Assembly (NCBI GenBank): GCA_900129675.1
Contig: FSRD01000001.1
Span: forward strand, 2,469,501-2,533,500
DNA: 64,000 nucleotides
Direction of reading: 5' to 3'
From: Bradyrhizobium erythrophlei
GTDB taxonomy: Bacteria; Pseudomonadota; Alphaproteobacteria; Rhizobiales; Xanthobacteraceae
The position numbers and the translations under genes are program-made. Below the pieces are notes generated by a model, which saw nothing but the letters and a program-made list of their open reading frames with translations, ran no database searches and was not told where the DNA came from. Shown here piece after piece: positions 8,388-18,992 of the stretch. The first letter of the stretch is position 1, and every line of letters starts with the position of its first letter.

Positions 8388-10244
8388 ATGAACGACGCTG
8401 GCGCTCCCTCCAATCAGCCTGACAGCGCCGACCAGGGCGGCTTCGATATCGGCGGTCAGCCTTCCGAGGTCCCTGGGGCCGGCAAACCCTATCGGGTGCT
8501 GGCGCGCAAATACCGCCCTTCCAGCTTCGACGATCTGATCGGCCAGGAGGCCATGGTCCGCACCGTTTCGAATGCGTTCGAGACGGGGCGAATTCCGCAA
8601 GCCTGGATCCTGACCGGGGTGCGCGGGGTCGGCAAGACCACCACGGCGCGGATTCTGGCCCGCGCGCTGAATTACGAACTGCCGGACGGATCGGTGAAGG
8701 GACCGACCATCCACATGCCTGATCTCGGCGTGCATTGCCGGGCAATCATGGAAAGCCGGCACATGGATGTGCTGGAAATGGACGCCGCCTCGCATACCGG
8801 CGTCGACGACGTGCGCCAGATCAACGACAGCGTGCGCTATGCACCGGCGAGCGCGCGCTACAAGGTCTACATCATCGACGAAGTCCACATGCTCTCGACC
8901 GCGGCCTTCAACGCGTTCCTGAAGACGCTGGAGGAGCCGCCGGAGCACGCCAAATTCGTCTTCGCCACCACCGAAATCCGCAAAGTGCCGGTCACGGTGC
9001 TGTCGCGCTGCCAGCGTTTTGATTTACGCCGGGTCGAGGCCGACGTGCTGATGAAGCATCTCTCCAATATCGCGGCGAAAGAGAATGTCGAGGTCGAGCC
9101 AGAGGCGCTCGGCATCATCGCGCGCGCGGCGGAAGGCTCGGTGCGCGATTCGCTGTCGCTGTTCGACCAGGCGATCGCGCATGCGGCAGGCGCCGTGCGC
9201 GCCGATGCGGTGCGACAGATGCTTGGCCTCGCCGACCGCACCAGGGTGATCGACCTGTTCGATTCGCTGGCGCGCGGCGATATCGCCGGCGCGTTCAAGG
9301 AGTTTCGCGAGCAGTATGACGTCGGAGCCGATCCGATCGTGGTGCTGTCCGACCTCGCCGAATTCGTCAATTTTGTCACCCGCGTAAAGATCGTGCCGGC
9401 GACCGCCGACAATGTCGCCTTCGGCGAGACCGAACGGCTGCGCGCCCGCGAATTCGCATTGAAACTTTCGATGCGGGTGCTGTCGCGGATGTGGCAGATG
9501 CTGCTCAAGGGCATAGCCGAGGTGCAGACCGCGACCCGGCCGGCGGCGGCGGCGGAAATGGTGCTGGTGCGCATCGCCTATGTCGCCGACATGCCGACGC
9601 CGGATGAAGCGATCAGGATGATCGAGCAGAACGGCGGCGGCTCGCCGGTGGTCCCCGGCGGCGCATCGGCGTCGCGGGCGGCGCCGGCCTCGACGGTATC
9701 GTCGATTTCTTCTTCGCCAATGCGCTCACCCGCCGCCGCGCCGCGCGCCGGCGCCGAGGCGTCCGCGCGTCCGCAGGCCATCGCTTCCGTAGCCGAGGCG
9801 CAGTCGGCGCCCGCGCTGCGGATCACGACCTTTCCGCAACTGGTGGCACTCGCCGGCGAGAAGCGCGATCTCTTGACCAAGGCGGCGCTGGAAGCCGATG
9901 TGCGTCTCGTGCGAATCGAGGATGGACGGCTGGAAGTCGCACTCGAACGCAATGCCGCGCGCATGCTGGTCAACGATCTCTCCCGCAAGCTGGAGCAATG
10001 GACCGGGCGGCGCTGGACCGTGATCGTGTCCAACGAGGCCGGGCAGCCGACGCTGCGGTCGCAGAACGAGGTCATCAAGAACGAGCGCGAGCGGGCCGCG
10101 GAGGCCGACCCGCGCGTGCAGGAAGTGCTGGCGCGGTTTCCCGGCGCCAAGGTCGTCGAGGTGCGGAAGCTCGCCGCCGAACCGCCGGAATCCGATGCTG
10201 TCGGTGAGGACCCTCTTGATCCTTCCGACAGCGACGACGATTGA
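8388..10244 (+). CDS. dnaX: DNA polymerase III subunit gamma/tau
   Basis: A 618-residue clamp-loader ATPase. After a low-complexity N-terminus comes [20 protein letters not shown], then Walker [13 protein letters not shown] (about 77-88), Walker [11 protein letters not shown] and the sensor/SRC arginine-finger region [13 protein letters not shown]. The C-terminal third is the Ala/Pro/Ser-rich linker and tau-like domain ending in an acidic tail (DPSDSDDD). The zinc-module cysteines of E. coli DnaX are mostly absent: the corresponding segment has only GVHC, a pattern I recall from Rhizobiales. ATG 8388 is chosen because the longer frame upstream lacks family similarity. It heads the dnaX-ybaB-recR group. 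Confidence 0.95.
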   Translation: MNDAGAPSNQPDSADQGGFDIGGQPSEVPGAGKPYRVLARKYRPSSFDDLIGQEAMVRTVSNAFETGRIPQAWILTGVRGVGKTTTARILARALNYELPDGSVKGPTIHMPDLGVHCRAIMESRHMDVLEMDAASHTGVDDVRQINDSVRYAPASARYKVYIIDEVHMLSTAAFNAFLKTLEEPPEHAKFVFATTEIRKVPVTVLSRCQRFDLRRVEADVLMKHLSNIAAKENVEVEPEALGIIARAAEGSVRDSLSLFDQAIAHAAGAVRADAVRQMLGLADRTRVIDLFDSLARGDIAGAFKEFREQYDVGADPIVVLSDLAEFVNFVTRVKIVPATADNVAFGETERLRAREFALKLSMRVLSRMWQMLLKGIAEVQTATRPAAAAEMVLVRIAYVADMPTPDEAIRMIEQNGGGSPVVPGGASASRAAPASTVSSISSSPMRSPAAAPRAGAEASARPQAIASVAEAQSAPALRITTFPQLVALAGEKRDLLTKAALEADVRLVRIEDGRLEVALERNAARMLVNDLSRKLEQWTGRRWTVIVSNEAGQPTLRSQNEVIKNERERAAEADPRVQEVLARFPGAKVVEVRKLAAEPPESDAVGEDPLDPSDSDDD

Positions 10245-10267
10245 GTGATACCCAGAGGGAAGCACGA

Positions 10268-10588
10268 ATGGCTGATTTTCTCGGCATGATGAAACAGGCG
10301 GCGCAGCTGCAGTCCAAGATGCAGGCGATGCAGGAAGAGCTCGGCAACGTCGAGGTCGAGGGCATTTCCGGCGGCGGACTCGTCGCCGTGCGCATGACCG
10401 CCAAGATGGAAGTCAAGGCGGTGAAGATCGATCCGTCGCTGATGAAGGCCGACGAACGCGAGATCCTGGAGGATCTGCTGGTGACCGCGCATAATGACGC
10501 GCGGCGCAAGGCGGAAGCCGCGGTGCAGGAAAAGATGCAGGCGCTGACCGGCGGCTTGGCTTTGCCGCCGGGATTTGGTCTCGGCTGA
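10268..10588 (+). CDS. YbaB/EbfC family nucleoid-associated protein
   Basis: A 106-residue protein beginning [17 protein letters not shown], with the helical N-terminus and the central [17 protein letters not shown] sheet segment characteristic of YbaB. These proteins form tweezer-like dimers that bind DNA and influence nucleoid structure or recombination. The ATG at 10268 follows an AGAGGGAAGCACGA ribosome-binding region. The earlier in-frame start would overlap the end of dnaX and is less likely. It sits between dnaX and recR with almost no spacing, so the three are probably one operon linking replication and repair. Confidence 0.93.
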   Translation: MADFLGMMKQAAQLQSKMQAMQEELGNVEVEGISGGGLVAVRMTAKMEVKAVKIDPSLMKADEREILEDLLVTAHNDARRKAEAAVQEKMQALTGGLALPPGFGLG

Positions 10589-10589
10589 A

Positions 10590-11195
10590 ATGGCCTCTGC
10601 GGTCGCCGGTCCCGAAATCGAGCGCCTGATCCAGCTGTTGGCGCGGCTGCCGGGGCTTGGGCCGCGCTCGGCGCGGCGCGCGGCGCTGCATCTGATCAAG
10701 AAGCGCGAAGCCTTGATGACGCCGCTCGCCGGCGCGCTGCAGGTGGCGATCGACAAGATCCAGGTCTGCAAGACCTGCGGCAATATCGACACCCAAAGCC
10801 CCTGCACCGTGTGCACCGACCCGCGGCGCGATGGCTCCATCATCGTCGTGGTCGCCGACGTCGCGGATTTATGGGCGCTGGAGCGGGCGAACGCGACCAA
10901 CGGACGCTATCACGTGCTCGGCGCGACGCTGTCGCCGCTCGACGGCGTAGGTCCCCAGGACCTGACCATCGACGCACTGGTGGCGCGCGCGCATGATCCG
11001 CAGGTGAGTGAAATCATCCTGGCGCTGAATGCAACGGTTGATGGCCAGACCACCGCGCATTACATCACCGATCTCCTGCAGGAGGCCAACGTCAAGGTGA
11101 CGCGGCTGGCCCACGGGGTGCCGGTCGGCGGCGAGCTTGATTATCTTGACGAAGGTACGCTATCGGCTGCCATGCGGCAGCGAACGCTGTTCTAG
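10590..11195 (+). CDS. recR: Recombination protein RecR
   Basis: A 201-residue RecR, part of the RecFOR pathway that loads RecA at gaps. It has the helix-hairpin-helix [19 protein letters not shown] at about 17-35, a four-Cys zinc finger CKTCGN...CTVCTD, a TOPRIM domain ([12 protein letters not shown], then [15 protein letters not shown]) and the C-terminal [16 protein letters not shown] loop. Every hallmark is present at full length. ATG at 10590 is two bases after the ybaB stop; a TTG in the same frame upstream is rejected. It is the third gene of the dnaX operon. Confidence 0.96.
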   Translation: MASAVAGPEIERLIQLLARLPGLGPRSARRAALHLIKKREALMTPLAGALQVAIDKIQVCKTCGNIDTQSPCTVCTDPRRDGSIIVVVADVADLWALERANATNGRYHVLGATLSPLDGVGPQDLTIDALVARAHDPQVSEIILALNATVDGQTTAHYITDLLQEANVKVTRLAHGVPVGGELDYLDEGTLSAAMRQRTLF

Positions 11196-11220
11196 AATCA
11201 CACGACGGAACTGATTCGAC

Positions 11221-11652
11221 ATGACGAAACAACGATTCGGCAAACGCCTGGCCTTTGCAGCACTCATGGCGGTGGCGTTTACCGCGCCTTCCGCAGGCGC
11301 GCAGCAGGCCGAGCCCGTGCCGAAAGCGGGCAAATTGATCAGCGCCGGCGGCGTTCTTTCCGGCGAACTCAGCGCGATGAAGGTCCGTGGCGGCAAAACG
11401 GGCAAGCGCGTCTCCACCTATCAGATCACCAGCGAGCCGCGCCGGCTGCCGCCGCCGAACGGGCTCTGCAATCTGGAGACCGGCCCGGAAACATTCCAGC
11501 TGATCGCCTCCAGCGACGCGCAGACCGCGCAGCTGAAGAATTTCGTCGGCAAGGAAATCTCGGTGAAGGTCGATGAAATCGCCTGCGCGCAGGATGCGGG
11601 GCAAATGAGCGAGGCCGTGGTCACCAAGTGGAGTATCGTGACCGCGCATTAG
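11221..11652 (+). CDS. Exported protein of unknown function
   Basis: A 143-residue protein with a clear signal peptide: a charged start MTKQRFGKR, then a hydrophobic core ending at a likely AGA|QQ cleavage near residue 27. The mature part has two Cys (in LCNLE and IACAQD) that could form a disulfide, and is otherwise a compact mixed-composition domain. I do not recognise the family. It starts 25 bases after recR, but its exported nature makes a functional link unlikely. It ends against an inverted repeat that separates it from the convergent ampG. Confidence 0.7.
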   Translation: MTKQRFGKRLAFAALMAVAFTAPSAGAQQAEPVPKAGKLISAGGVLSGELSAMKVRGGKTGKRVSTYQITSEPRRLPPPNGLCNLETGPETFQLIASSDAQTAQLKNFVGKEISVKVDEIACAQDAGQMSEAVVTKWSIVTAH

Positions 11653-11672
11653 GGATGACGGCATGATCAATT

Positions 11673-11743
11673 CGTAGGGTGGGTAGAGCGCAGCGAAACC
11701 CACCATCGGTCGATGGGTTTCGCTGCGCTCTACCCATCCTACG
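11673..11743. terminator. Long inverted repeat between convergent genes (probable bidirectional terminator)
   Basis: The arms cgtagggtgggtagagcgca and tgcgctctacccatcctacg, extended inward by gcgaaaccca / tgggtttcgc, are almost perfectly complementary across roughly 32 bases each, with a short central loop. It sits exactly between two convergent genes (exported protein and ampG). The sequence resembles a dispersed REP-like family, so it may be a mobile repeat serving as a terminator. No T-run accompanies it. Confidence 0.65.
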
Positions 11744-11746
11744 CAG

Positions 11747-13114
11747 CTAAACCTTCACCGGCCCCAATTCGTCAAAATGCCCGCGCCGCTGCAGCCAGGC
11801 CAGCAGGATCAGGCTCGGCACCGCGACCACGACGCAGATCGCAAAGAACAGCGGCCATCCCGTCGCCTTTGCGACATAGCCTGCGCCGGACGATAGATAG
11901 GTGCGCCCGACGGCGGCGAGCGCGGTCAGCAGCGCGTATTGGGTCGCGGTGTGCAGCGGGTTGCGGCATAATGCGGATAAATAGGCGACGAAGATCACGG
12001 TGCCGATGGCGCTGGTGAAATTTTCGGCGGTAATGGCGAAGGCCAGCGCCCATTCGTTGACGCCGACCAGCGCAAGCCACGTGAACGAGAGATTGGCGAC
12101 CGCCTGCAGCAGGCCGCCGATCCACAGGCTTGCCGCCAGCGAGTAACGCCGCGCCACGAAGCCGCCGGCAAAGCCGCCGATCAAGGTGGCGGCCAGACCC
12201 ACGCCCTTGACGATCGCGGCGTAGTCGTTGCGCGAAAAACCGAGGTCGATCACGAACGGCGCCGTCATGGTGCCGGAAAACGCATCGGTGAATTTGAACA
12301 GCACGACGAAGGCGAGCGCGGCCCAGGCGTCGCGGCGCGTGACGAATTCCGAGAACGCGCCGATCGCGGCATGCAGCACGCGCCCGAACGCAGTCTCCGT
12401 GCGCGTCGCCGCCTCCGCGCGCGCGGATTGCTCGGGCTCGGTCGCGGCCAGCGCCGTGGCGGTGCCGATCAGCACCAGCGCCGCCATCACCACATAGCCC
12501 CACATCCAGGCCGATGCGCGCGCGATGCCGGTGCCTTCGAAGCCGCTGACGATGAACAGCGCGCCCGCGGTCGAGACCAGCATGCCGATGCGGTAGGCGG
12601 CGACATAGGACGCCATGCCGGCGGCCTGTTCGCTTTCGGGCAGGCTCTCGACCCGGAACGCATCGACGACGATGTCCTGCGTCGAGGACATCGCCGCGAC
12701 CAGCAGCGCGCCGAGGGCTACGAACAGCGGCGAGCGCGCCGGGTCGGTCAATGCCAGCAGCAGGATCGCCACGATCAGCAGCAATTGCGAGAACACCAGC
12801 CAGCCGCGCCGGCGGCCGAAGGCTCGCGTGAAGAACGGTACGTGCAGCGCGTCGACCAGCGGCGCCCACAGGAATTTCAGCGTGTAGGGCGTGCCAACCA
12901 GCGCGAACAGGCCGATGGTGCCGAGGTCGACGCCGGATTCGCGCATCCACACCAGCAGCGTCGATCCCGACAGCGCCAGCGGCAGCCCGGAGGAAAAGCC
13001 GAGCAGCAGCACGATCAGCACGCGCGGCTGCAGGTAAACCGCAAGGCTGTCGCGCCAGGAGGGCGCGGGGGCTGGCGTAGTTGAGGCTGGGGAGGCAGCT
13101 TCGGGTGCAGTCAT
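11747..13114 (-). CDS. ampG: AmpG-type muropeptide permease (MFS)
   Basis: A 455-residue polytopic inner-membrane protein with about 12 hydrophobic segments. The N-terminus LLLGFSSGLPLALSGSTL and WMRESGVDLGTIGLFALVG, followed by YTLKFLWAPLVDAL, are the AmpG signatures. A second recognisable block is SSTQDIVVDAFRVE. AmpG imports anhydro-muropeptides released from peptidoglycan into the cytoplasm for recycling and influences AmpR-controlled beta-lactamase expression. Full length, no breaks. The gene is transcribed alone; no ampD or beta-lactamase gene is nearby in this window. Confidence 0.92.
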   Translation of the reverse strand: MTAPEAASPASTTPAPAPSWRDSLAVYLQPRVLIVLLLGFSSGLPLALSGSTLLVWMRESGVDLGTIGLFALVGTPYTLKFLWAPLVDALHVPFFTRAFGRRRGWLVFSQLLLIVAILLLALTDPARSPLFVALGALLVAAMSSTQDIVVDAFRVESLPESEQAAGMASYVAAYRIGMLVSTAGALFIVSGFEGTGIARASAWMWGYVVMAALVLIGTATALAATEPEQSARAEAATRTETAFGRVLHAAIGAFSEFVTRRDAWAALAFVVLFKFTDAFSGTMTAPFVIDLGFSRNDYAAIVKGVGLAATLIGGFAGGFVARRYSLAASLWIGGLLQAVANLSFTWLALVGVNEWALAFAITAENFTSAIGTVIFVAYLSALCRNPLHTATQYALLTALAAVGRTYLSSGAGYVAKATGWPLFFAICVVVAVPSLILLAWLQRRGHFDELGPVKV

Positions 13115-13140
13115 GGAAGGTTGTTAGCAGATTCGGGCGT

Positions 13141-13337
13141 CTTTCCCTCTCCCCTTGTGGGAGAGGGTGATCGAATGAGCGCAACTCATTCGAGACGGGT
13201 GAGGGGTTTGTCTCCGCGGAAAGAACCCCTCATCCGCCTTCGCGGTTCCGCCATAGCCGATGCAAAGCATCGGCGTACTGCAGAACGGCGGCCAGAGGCC
13301 GCCTATGGGCACCTTCTCCCACAAGGGAGAAGGGAAG
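13141..13337. repeat. Dispersed intergenic repeat ('ccctctccccttgtgggaga' type)
   Basis: The left arm tccctctccccttgtgggag and the right arm cttctcccacaagggagaag are inverted copies. The interior reads cgaatgagcgcaactcattc, gacgggtgagggg, aacccctcatccgccttcgc and gatgcaaagcatc. This is an element type seen widely in Bradyrhizobium-like genomes. It fills the gap between ampG and rmuC. Confidence 0.7.
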
Positions 13338-13340
13338 ATA

Positions 13341-14549
13341 CTACTCCCCCGCCTGCAGCTTGCGCGGCGCGGGGAACAGTTCCGGCGTGCCGCTCTTGAC
13401 GATGCGCGGGAGTTCCGCCTGGGTATCGGTCTTGCTGAAATCCAGTTCCTCGATCCGCCCGGCGCGTTTTTCGATCTTGTCGGCGGAGATCAGTATCTGG
13501 CGCACGTCCTCGTTGACGTCGCCAAAATGCTTTTGCAGCTTCAGCACACGGTCGCGCAGCCGCCCGAGATCGTCGCCGAGGTTGAGCACCTCGGTGCGGA
13601 TCTGGTCGGCCGCGTCGCGCATCCGCGCGTCTTTCAAAATCTGCTGCATGACCTGGATCGCCAGCATCAACAGCGACGGCGATACCAGCACCACCCGGGC
13701 GCGATAGGCTTTCTGGATCACATCGTCGAAGCCGTCGTGAATCTCGGCATAAACCGATTCCGACGGCACGAACATCAGCGCGGTATCCTGGGTCTCGCCC
13801 GTAATCAGATATTTCTCGGCGATATCGCTGACATGCTTCATCACGTCATTGCGCAGCCGCTGCGTGGCGTATTTCTTTTCCTCGTCGGTGCGCGCGTCGT
13901 GCAGCGCGGTCATCGCTTCCAGCGGAAATTTCGCGTCGATGCACAGCGGGCGCTGGTCGGGCAGGAACACCACGCAGTCCGGCCGCTTGCCGGTCGAGAG
14001 CGTGAACTGGAATTCGTAACTGCCTTTGGGCATGCCGTCCTGGACGATCGCTTCCATCCGCGCCTGGCCGAACGCGCCGCGCGACTGCTTGTTGGCGAGC
14101 ACGTCGCGCAGCGTGGTCACTTGTGACGTCAGGTCGGTGAGATTTTTATGCGCATTGTCGATGATGCCGAGCCGCTCGTGCAGCACGCGCAGACTGTCCA
14201 TGGTGTTGCGCGTGGTCGCTTCCATCGACTGGCCGACGCGGTGGGTCACCGAATCCAGCCGCTCGTTGACGGCGCGCGCCATCTCGGCCTGCCGGCCGGC
14301 CAGCGCCTGTCCCATCGCATCGACCCGGCCGGTGGCCTCGCTCTGCGCGCGCAGCATCTCGCCGAGCCGTTCCTCGAGCTCGTCGGCGCGGATCGCCTGC
14401 GCCGTCGCCAGTTCCGCGCCGCGGCGGCCGGAGCGCGCGATCACGATGGCGATGACCAGAAGCAGGACAAGGGCGAGCGCGCCAAAGCCGATCAGCGCGT
14501 CAATGGTGCGGACCGGCCAGTCGCCGATGCCAAAAATGATCTCGTTCAT
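13341..14549 (-). CDS. rmuC: DNA recombination protein RmuC
   Basis: A 402-residue protein with an N-terminal membrane helix (ALVLLLVIAIVIA, about residues 28-42) and a coiled-coil region to about 150. The RmuC nuclease-like domain follows: KQSRGAFGQARMEAIVQDGM, then PDCVVFLPDQRPLCIDAKFP, with the Asp/Asp-Ala-Lys arrangement of PD-(D/E)XK enzymes. In E. coli, RmuC reduces inversions at short inverted repeats. That is of interest in a genome full of inverted repeats, although the link here is only inference. Length and order are normal. It is separated by repeats or gaps from its neighbours. Confidence 0.92.
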   Translation of the reverse strand: MNEIIFGIGDWPVRTIDALIGFGALALVLLLVIAIVIARSGRRGAELATAQAIRADELEERLGEMLRAQSEATGRVDAMGQALAGRQAEMARAVNERLDSVTHRVGQSMEATTRNTMDSLRVLHERLGIIDNAHKNLTDLTSQVTTLRDVLANKQSRGAFGQARMEAIVQDGMPKGSYEFQFTLSTGKRPDCVVFLPDQRPLCIDAKFPLEAMTALHDARTDEEKKYATQRLRNDVMKHVSDIAEKYLITGETQDTALMFVPSESVYAEIHDGFDDVIQKAYRARVVLVSPSLLMLAIQVMQQILKDARMRDAADQIRTEVLNLGDDLGRLRDRVLKLQKHFGDVNEDVRQILISADKIEKRAGRIEELDFSKTDTQAELPRIVKSGTPELFPAPRKLQAGE

Positions 14550-14719
14550 GGCCTGCTTGTAGCCGATTCGCGGGTTTGCGCGAACGAAGAGGGAACATTT
14601 ATGGTAAATGGCAGGTAAATTTTCGTGGTTAACGCGGTCTTAAAAATCATGGTTAAGCCGGGGTTAACGGGTTCCTCCGCGCATTGACCCCGGCAAATCA
14701 GCAGCTTAAATCGCCCGCT

Positions 14720-15247
14720 ATGGCCTTAAGAGAAATCATCATCCTGCCGGACAAGCAGTTGCGGCTCGTTTCCAAGCCCGTCGAAAAGGTGACGGCGGAG
14801 ATCCGCAAGCTCGCCGACGACATGTTCGAGACCATGTATGACGCCCCCGGGATCGGCCTTGCGGCGATCCAGGTCGCGCAGCCGTTGCGGCTGATCACCA
14901 TGGACCTTGCCAAGAAGGCCGAGGACGGCGAGACCAAGCCGCAGCCGCGGGTCTTCATTAATCCGGAGATCATCTCCGCGTCGGAGGAATTGTCGGTCTA
15001 CGAGGAGGGCTGCCTGTCGATCCCCGAATATTACGAGGAGGTCGAGCGGCCGGCGCGGGTGCGCGTGCGCTTTACCGATCTCGACGGCAAGCTGCATGAG
15101 GAGGACGCCGACGGCCTGTTCGCCACCTGCATCCAGCACGAGATCGATCATCTCAACGGCGTGCTGTTCGTCGATTATCTCTCGAAACTGAAGCGCGACC
15201 GCGTGCTGAAGAAGTTCACCAAAGCCGCCAAGCGCGCGGCGGAGTAG
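14720..15247 (+). CDS. def: Peptide deformylase
   Basis: A 175-residue metalloenzyme removing the N-formyl group from nascent proteins. All three motifs are present: GIGLAAIQV (about residue 45), EGCLSIP (Cys metal ligand, about 97) and QHEIDHLNG (two His ligands and catalytic Glu, about 140). ATG 14720 begins [16 protein letters not shown], the usual start; an upstream in-frame start adds unrelated residues. It lies just upstream of fmt, its functional partner in the formylation cycle, with one dispersed repeat between them. The C-terminus ends in a basic helix. Confidence 0.96.
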   Translation: MALREIIILPDKQLRLVSKPVEKVTAEIRKLADDMFETMYDAPGIGLAAIQVAQPLRLITMDLAKKAEDGETKPQPRVFINPEIISASEELSVYEEGCLSIPEYYEEVERPARVRVRFTDLDGKLHEEDADGLFATCIQHEIDHLNGVLFVDYLSKLKRDRVLKKFTKAAKRAAE

Positions 15248-15263
15248 GCCCGGCCTCTCCTGG

Positions 15264-15403
15264 TCGTCATGCCCGGGCTTGAACCAGGCTTGACCCTGGC
15301 ATCCACGCCTTCCTTTCTTGCAGAACAAAAGACGTGGATGGCCGTTAGCGCAGACAAGTTTACGTAGTCTGCGCAAGCAGACTACTATGCCCGGCCATGA
15401 CGA
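15264..15403. repeat. Dispersed inverted-repeat element, composite
   Basis: gtcatgcccgggcttgaacc opens and atgcccggccatgacgag closes the block, with inner catccacgcc / agacgtggatgg. A small palindrome ttacgtagtctgcgcaagca lies near the right end. The tagtctgc word also occurs in the copy at 172-302. It lies between def and fmt and forms their intergenic region. Confidence 0.75.
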
Positions 15404-15437
15404 GTAAATTGAATCGCCGTTGGGATATTTCCATTAA

Positions 15438-16370
15438 ATGCCTCTCCGCTTGATCTTCATGGGCACGCCTGACTTCGCGGTGCCGACGCTGCTGGAGCTG
15501 GTGGCGCATGGCCATGAGATCGCTGCCGTCTACACCCGCGCTGCAAAACCGGCCGGCCGCGGCATGAAGCTGCAGCCAACCCCGGTCGAACAGCAGGCGC
15601 GGCGGCTCGGCATTCCCGTGTTGACGCCTTCGACCCTGAAAACACCCGAAGCCCTGGATGAATTCCGCGCGCATAGTGCGGATGCCGCCGTGGTCGTCGC
15701 CTACGGCATGATCCTGCCGCAGGCCATCCTGGATTCGCCGCCGCTCGGCTGCTTCAATCTGCACGCGTCGCTGCTGCCGCGCTGGCGCGGCGCGGCCCCG
15801 ATCAACCGGGCCATCATGGCCGGCGACGCCGAGACCGGCGTCATGGTGATGAAAATGGATGTCGGCCTCGACACCGGCGATGTCGCGATGGCAGAACGGC
15901 TGACCATTACGGATAAGATGACGGCCGCCGATCTGCACGACGCGCTGGCGCCCCTCGGCGCCTATCTGATGGTGCGCGCGATGGGCGCGCTGGAACGCGG
16001 CAAGCTGCAACTGACGAAGCAGAGCGAACACGGCGTGACCTACGCCGCCAAGATCGACAAGGCCGAGGCGCGGATCGACTGGAACAAGCCGGCGCATGCC
16101 GTGTTGCGCCACATTCACGGGCTGTCGCCGTTTCCGGGCGCGTGGTGTGAGATCGTGACCGATGGCGAACCGGCCCGCGTCAAAATCCTGCGATGCGAAC
16201 TGGCAAAAGGCGCGGGTGCGCCGGGCGCTGTGCAGGACGACCGCCTCGCGATCGCCTGTGGCGAGGGCGCCATCCGGATCATTGAACTGCAGCGCGCCGG
16301 CAAGGCGCCGATGAAGGCTGCGGATTTTCTGCGCGGCACGCCGCTCAAGCTGCCGGCGCGGCTCGCCTGA
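15438..16370 (+). CDS. fmt: Methionyl-tRNA formyltransferase
   Basis: A 310-residue enzyme transferring a formyl group from 10-formyl-THF to initiator Met-tRNA. The N-terminal Rossmann-like formyltransferase domain has [17 protein letters not shown] at the start and the catalytic block [20 protein letters not shown] (Asn-His with a downstream Asp in MDVGLDTGD). The C-terminal OB-like domain follows from about residue 205 ([14 protein letters not shown]). The stop overlaps the truA start by one base (TGATG), indicating translational coupling. Confidence 0.96.
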   Translation: MPLRLIFMGTPDFAVPTLLELVAHGHEIAAVYTRAAKPAGRGMKLQPTPVEQQARRLGIPVLTPSTLKTPEALDEFRAHSADAAVVVAYGMILPQAILDSPPLGCFNLHASLLPRWRGAAPINRAIMAGDAETGVMVMKMDVGLDTGDVAMAERLTITDKMTAADLHDALAPLGAYLMVRAMGALERGKLQLTKQSEHGVTYAAKIDKAEARIDWNKPAHAVLRHIHGLSPFPGAWCEIVTDGEPARVKILRCELAKGAGAPGAVQDDRLAIACGEGAIRIIELQRAGKAPMKAADFLRGTPLKLPARLA

Positions 16371-17107
16371 TGCCCCGCTACAAACTCACCATCGAATATG
16401 ACGGCACCCCGTTCTGCGGCTGGCAGATCCAGGACAATGGCGCCACGGTGCAGGGCGCGCTGGAGACCGCGGTCAAGGCGATCTGCGGCGAGCAGGTTCG
16501 CGTGCACGGCGCCGGCCGCACCGATGCCGGCGTGCATGCACTGGCGCAGGTCGCGCATTGCGACATAGCCAAACATTTTCCGCCGGGCCGTTTTCGCGAC
16601 GGCTTGAACGCGCATTTGCGGCCGCATCCGATCGGCGTGCTGTCGGCCGAAATCGTGCCCGACGATTTCGAGGCGCGGTTTTCCGCGAAGAAGCGGCATT
16701 ACCGTTATCGCATCACCAACACCAGAGCGAACCTCGCCCTCGATATCGGGCGAACCTGGCGGCTGCCGCGGCATCTCGATACGGATGCGATGCACGCCGC
16801 CGCGCAGCGGCTGATCGGCAAGCACGACTTCACGACGTTTCGCGACACCGAATGCCAGGCGAAATCGCCGGAGAAGACGCTCGATCAGCTCGATGTTGTC
16901 AGGGATGGCGACGCCGTTTCCATCCTGACCTCGGCGCGCTCGTTCCTGCACAGCCAGGTGCGCTCGATGGTGGGATCGCTGGTCTGGGTCGGCGAAGGCC
17001 GCTGGAGCGCCGACGATCTTGCCGCCGCACTCGCCGCCCGCAACCGCGCCGCCTGCGGCCCCGTCGCGCCGCCGGAGGGGTTATATCTGGTGCGGGTGGA
17101 GTATTGA
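16370..17107 (+). CDS. truA: tRNA pseudouridine(38-40) synthase TruA
   Basis: A 245-residue pseudouridine synthase acting on positions 38-40 of the tRNA anticodon stem-loop. The start [18 protein letters not shown] and the catalytic motif [15 protein letters not shown] (nucleophilic Asp near residue 52) are textbook. The C-terminal part carries [19 protein letters not shown]. Its ATG overlaps the fmt stop by one base, so the two form a def/fmt/truA-type translation maturation unit. Confidence 0.96.
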   Translation: MPRYKLTIEYDGTPFCGWQIQDNGATVQGALETAVKAICGEQVRVHGAGRTDAGVHALAQVAHCDIAKHFPPGRFRDGLNAHLRPHPIGVLSAEIVPDDFEARFSAKKRHYRYRITNTRANLALDIGRTWRLPRHLDTDAMHAAAQRLIGKHDFTTFRDTECQAKSPEKTLDQLDVVRDGDAVSILTSARSFLHSQVRSMVGSLVWVGEGRWSADDLAAALAARNRAACGPVAPPEGLYLVRVEY

Positions 17108-17150
17108 GGCTGGCTCCCAAGCCCGGCCATGACGGCGACGGGGTACAGGC

Positions 17151-18305
17151 CTAAGCGAAATACCGATCCAGCACGCCCCGATAGATTTTCGTCAGCTTTT
17201 CCAGATCCGACACCGGCGTGCGCTCGTCGATCTGGTGCATGGTCTGGCCGACCAGGCCGAATTCGATCACCGGACAATAGCTCGAGATGAAGCGCGCATC
17301 CGAGGTGCCGCCGCTGGTGGAGAGTTCCGGCTTACGGCCCGTTACCTCTTCGATCGCGGCGACCGCGAGATCGGTGAACGGACCGGGTTTTGTCACGAAG
17401 ACGTTGGAGTTGGAAGGCTCCCACACGATACGCGCTCGGATCCGGTTGCCGGCGGCCTTCTCGAGACGCTCGTCGACCAGCTTGCGTAGCGTTTCCTGGG
17501 TATGATTGTCGTTGAAGCGGATGTTGAATTTCGCGCGCGCCTGCCCTGGGATCACGTTGCTCGCGGCATTGCCGACATCGACGGAGGTGAATTCGAGATT
17601 CGAGGCCTGGAACTGGGCGCTGCCGTGGTCGAGCGGCTCGTCGCTGAGCGCTACGATCAGGCGCGAAATATCCGGCACCGGGTTGGCCGCCCGATGCGGA
17701 TAGGCGACGTGGCCCTGCACGCCGTCGACAACCAGCGTGCCCGACTGCGAGCCGCGGCGCCCGACCTTGATGCAGTCGCCCAGCACTTCGACATTGGAGG
17801 GCTCGCCGAGCACGCAATGGTCGAATTTCTCAGCCCGCGCGGCGACCCAGCGCAAGAGCTTGACGGTGCCGTTGACGGAGATGTCTTCCTCGTCGCCGGT
17901 GATCAGAAAAGAGATCGAGCCTTTTGGCTTGCCGCCATTGTCGGCGAGATAATCCAGTACGGCGGCGACGCTGCAGCCGATGCCGCCCTTCATGTCGACG
18001 GCGCCGCGGCCATAGAGAAAGCCGTCCTTGACCTCGCCCGAGAAGGCGCCGTGGGACCAGGCTTCCTCGTCGCCGGGCGGCACCACGTCGGTATGGCCGG
18101 CAAAGGTGAGGTGCGGCGCCGTGTTGCCGATGCGGGCGTAGAGGTTGTCGATATCGGCGGTGCCGGGCTCGGAGAAGGTGACGCGGTGCACCTCGAAGCC
18201 GGCAGCTTTCAGCAGTGTTTCGAGAACGCCGAGCGCGCCGGCATCGGCCGGCGTGACCGACGGGCAGCGGACGAGGTCGCGGGTGATGGAAACGGCATCA
18301 TTCAT
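17151..18305 (-). CDS. dapE: Succinyl-diaminopimelate desuccinylase
   Basis: A 384-residue M20-family metallohydrolase producing LL-diaminopimelate for lysine and peptidoglycan. Metal ligands appear in [12 protein letters not shown] (His), [11 protein letters not shown] (bridging Asp), [12 protein letters not shown] (catalytic Glu plus ligand) and the C-terminal [13 protein letters not shown]. The dimerisation domain between about 180 and 290 is intact. The start codon overlaps the end of the upstream DUF805 gene by four bases (ATGA). dapD, the preceding step but one in the succinylase pathway, lies just beyond that gene, so dapD-DUF805-dapE is a lysine/DAP cluster. Confidence 0.95.
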   Translation of the reverse strand: MNDAVSITRDLVRCPSVTPADAGALGVLETLLKAAGFEVHRVTFSEPGTADIDNLYARIGNTAPHLTFAGHTDVVPPGDEEAWSHGAFSGEVKDGFLYGRGAVDMKGGIGCSVAAVLDYLADNGGKPKGSISFLITGDEEDISVNGTVKLLRWVAARAEKFDHCVLGEPSNVEVLGDCIKVGRRGSQSGTLVVDGVQGHVAYPHRAANPVPDISRLIVALSDEPLDHGSAQFQASNLEFTSVDVGNAASNVIPGQARAKFNIRFNDNHTQETLRKLVDERLEKAAGNRIRARIVWEPSNSNVFVTKPGPFTDLAVAAIEEVTGRKPELSTSGGTSDARFISSYCPVIEFGLVGQTMHQIDERTPVSDLEKLTKIYRGVLDRYFA

Positions 18306-18922
18306 GCCCCCCGCTTAACATGAGGTCCCGGCGATGGGCCAGCGCTGTGCGGCACAAATTCCAGCTCGCTCTGCTGGTCCCAGCGCGGCCTTGTGTCGCG
18401 CCGCGCCAGCGGCGCCAGCGGGTCGGGGCCGAACCGGTTAGGCCCCTTCGTTCCTCTCAGAAAATATATCTCAATGACCCCCCACAGCCAGACGGCAGAT
18501 ACGATCAAGCTGAGGAACAGCACCGGGTAGGAGTCGCCGAGCCGATCGTCGAACTGGTTGAAGAGACCGGGGACGAGGAAAAACGGGACCATCCACCAGG
18601 CGCTTTTGTCGCGATCATGCAGCCGTTTGATCGAGGCGGCGACATAGACCCACAGGAACAGCGGCGTTCCGACCGCCTTGAAGCACAGCGGGAGGACATC
18701 GGCCGACGACAACGAACGTAGCGACACGGGATCGAGAATGCCAAAGATGTCGTCGGTGCTGAAACCGAAGGACTTGTTGCGAGCGATACCGAAGGCGCCG
18801 GCGACCGCGAACATCAGCGCGCTCAGCAGCAACATCCAGCAAACGATGGTCAGCCCCGTCCACCAGAACCTGGCGCGGTTGATGCGGTCGTCGAAACTGA
18901 GAAGGAACGCGGCGTAGTCCAT
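18302..18922 (-). CDS. DUF805-type small membrane protein
   Basis: A protein of about 206 residues with four likely membrane helices. The DUF805 signatures are [13 protein letters not shown] near the start and [15 protein letters not shown] in the middle. A soluble, proline-rich tail follows the last helix. ATG 18922 has a good GGAGGT ribosome-binding site eight bases upstream; a start 33 bases earlier is rejected. It overlaps dapE by four bases and follows dapD, so it is cotranscribed with DAP synthesis genes. Its role is unknown; the placement could be incidental. Confidence 0.85.
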   Translation of the reverse strand: MDYAAFLLSFDDRINRARFWWTGLTIVCWMLLLSALMFAVAGAFGIARNKSFGFSTDDIFGILDPVSLRSLSSADVLPLCFKAVGTPLFLWVYVAASIKRLHDRDKSAWWMVPFFLVPGLFNQFDDRLGDSYPVLFLSLIVSAVWLWGVIEIYFLRGTKGPNRFGPDPLAPLARRDTRPRWDQQSELEFVPHSAGPSPGPHVKRGA

Positions 18923-18992
18923 CGCAACCTCCGGAATCGCGAGTGCGGCTCGCATTCCGGATATTGGTCGCAGCGGCCAGAACTTGGTTCGA

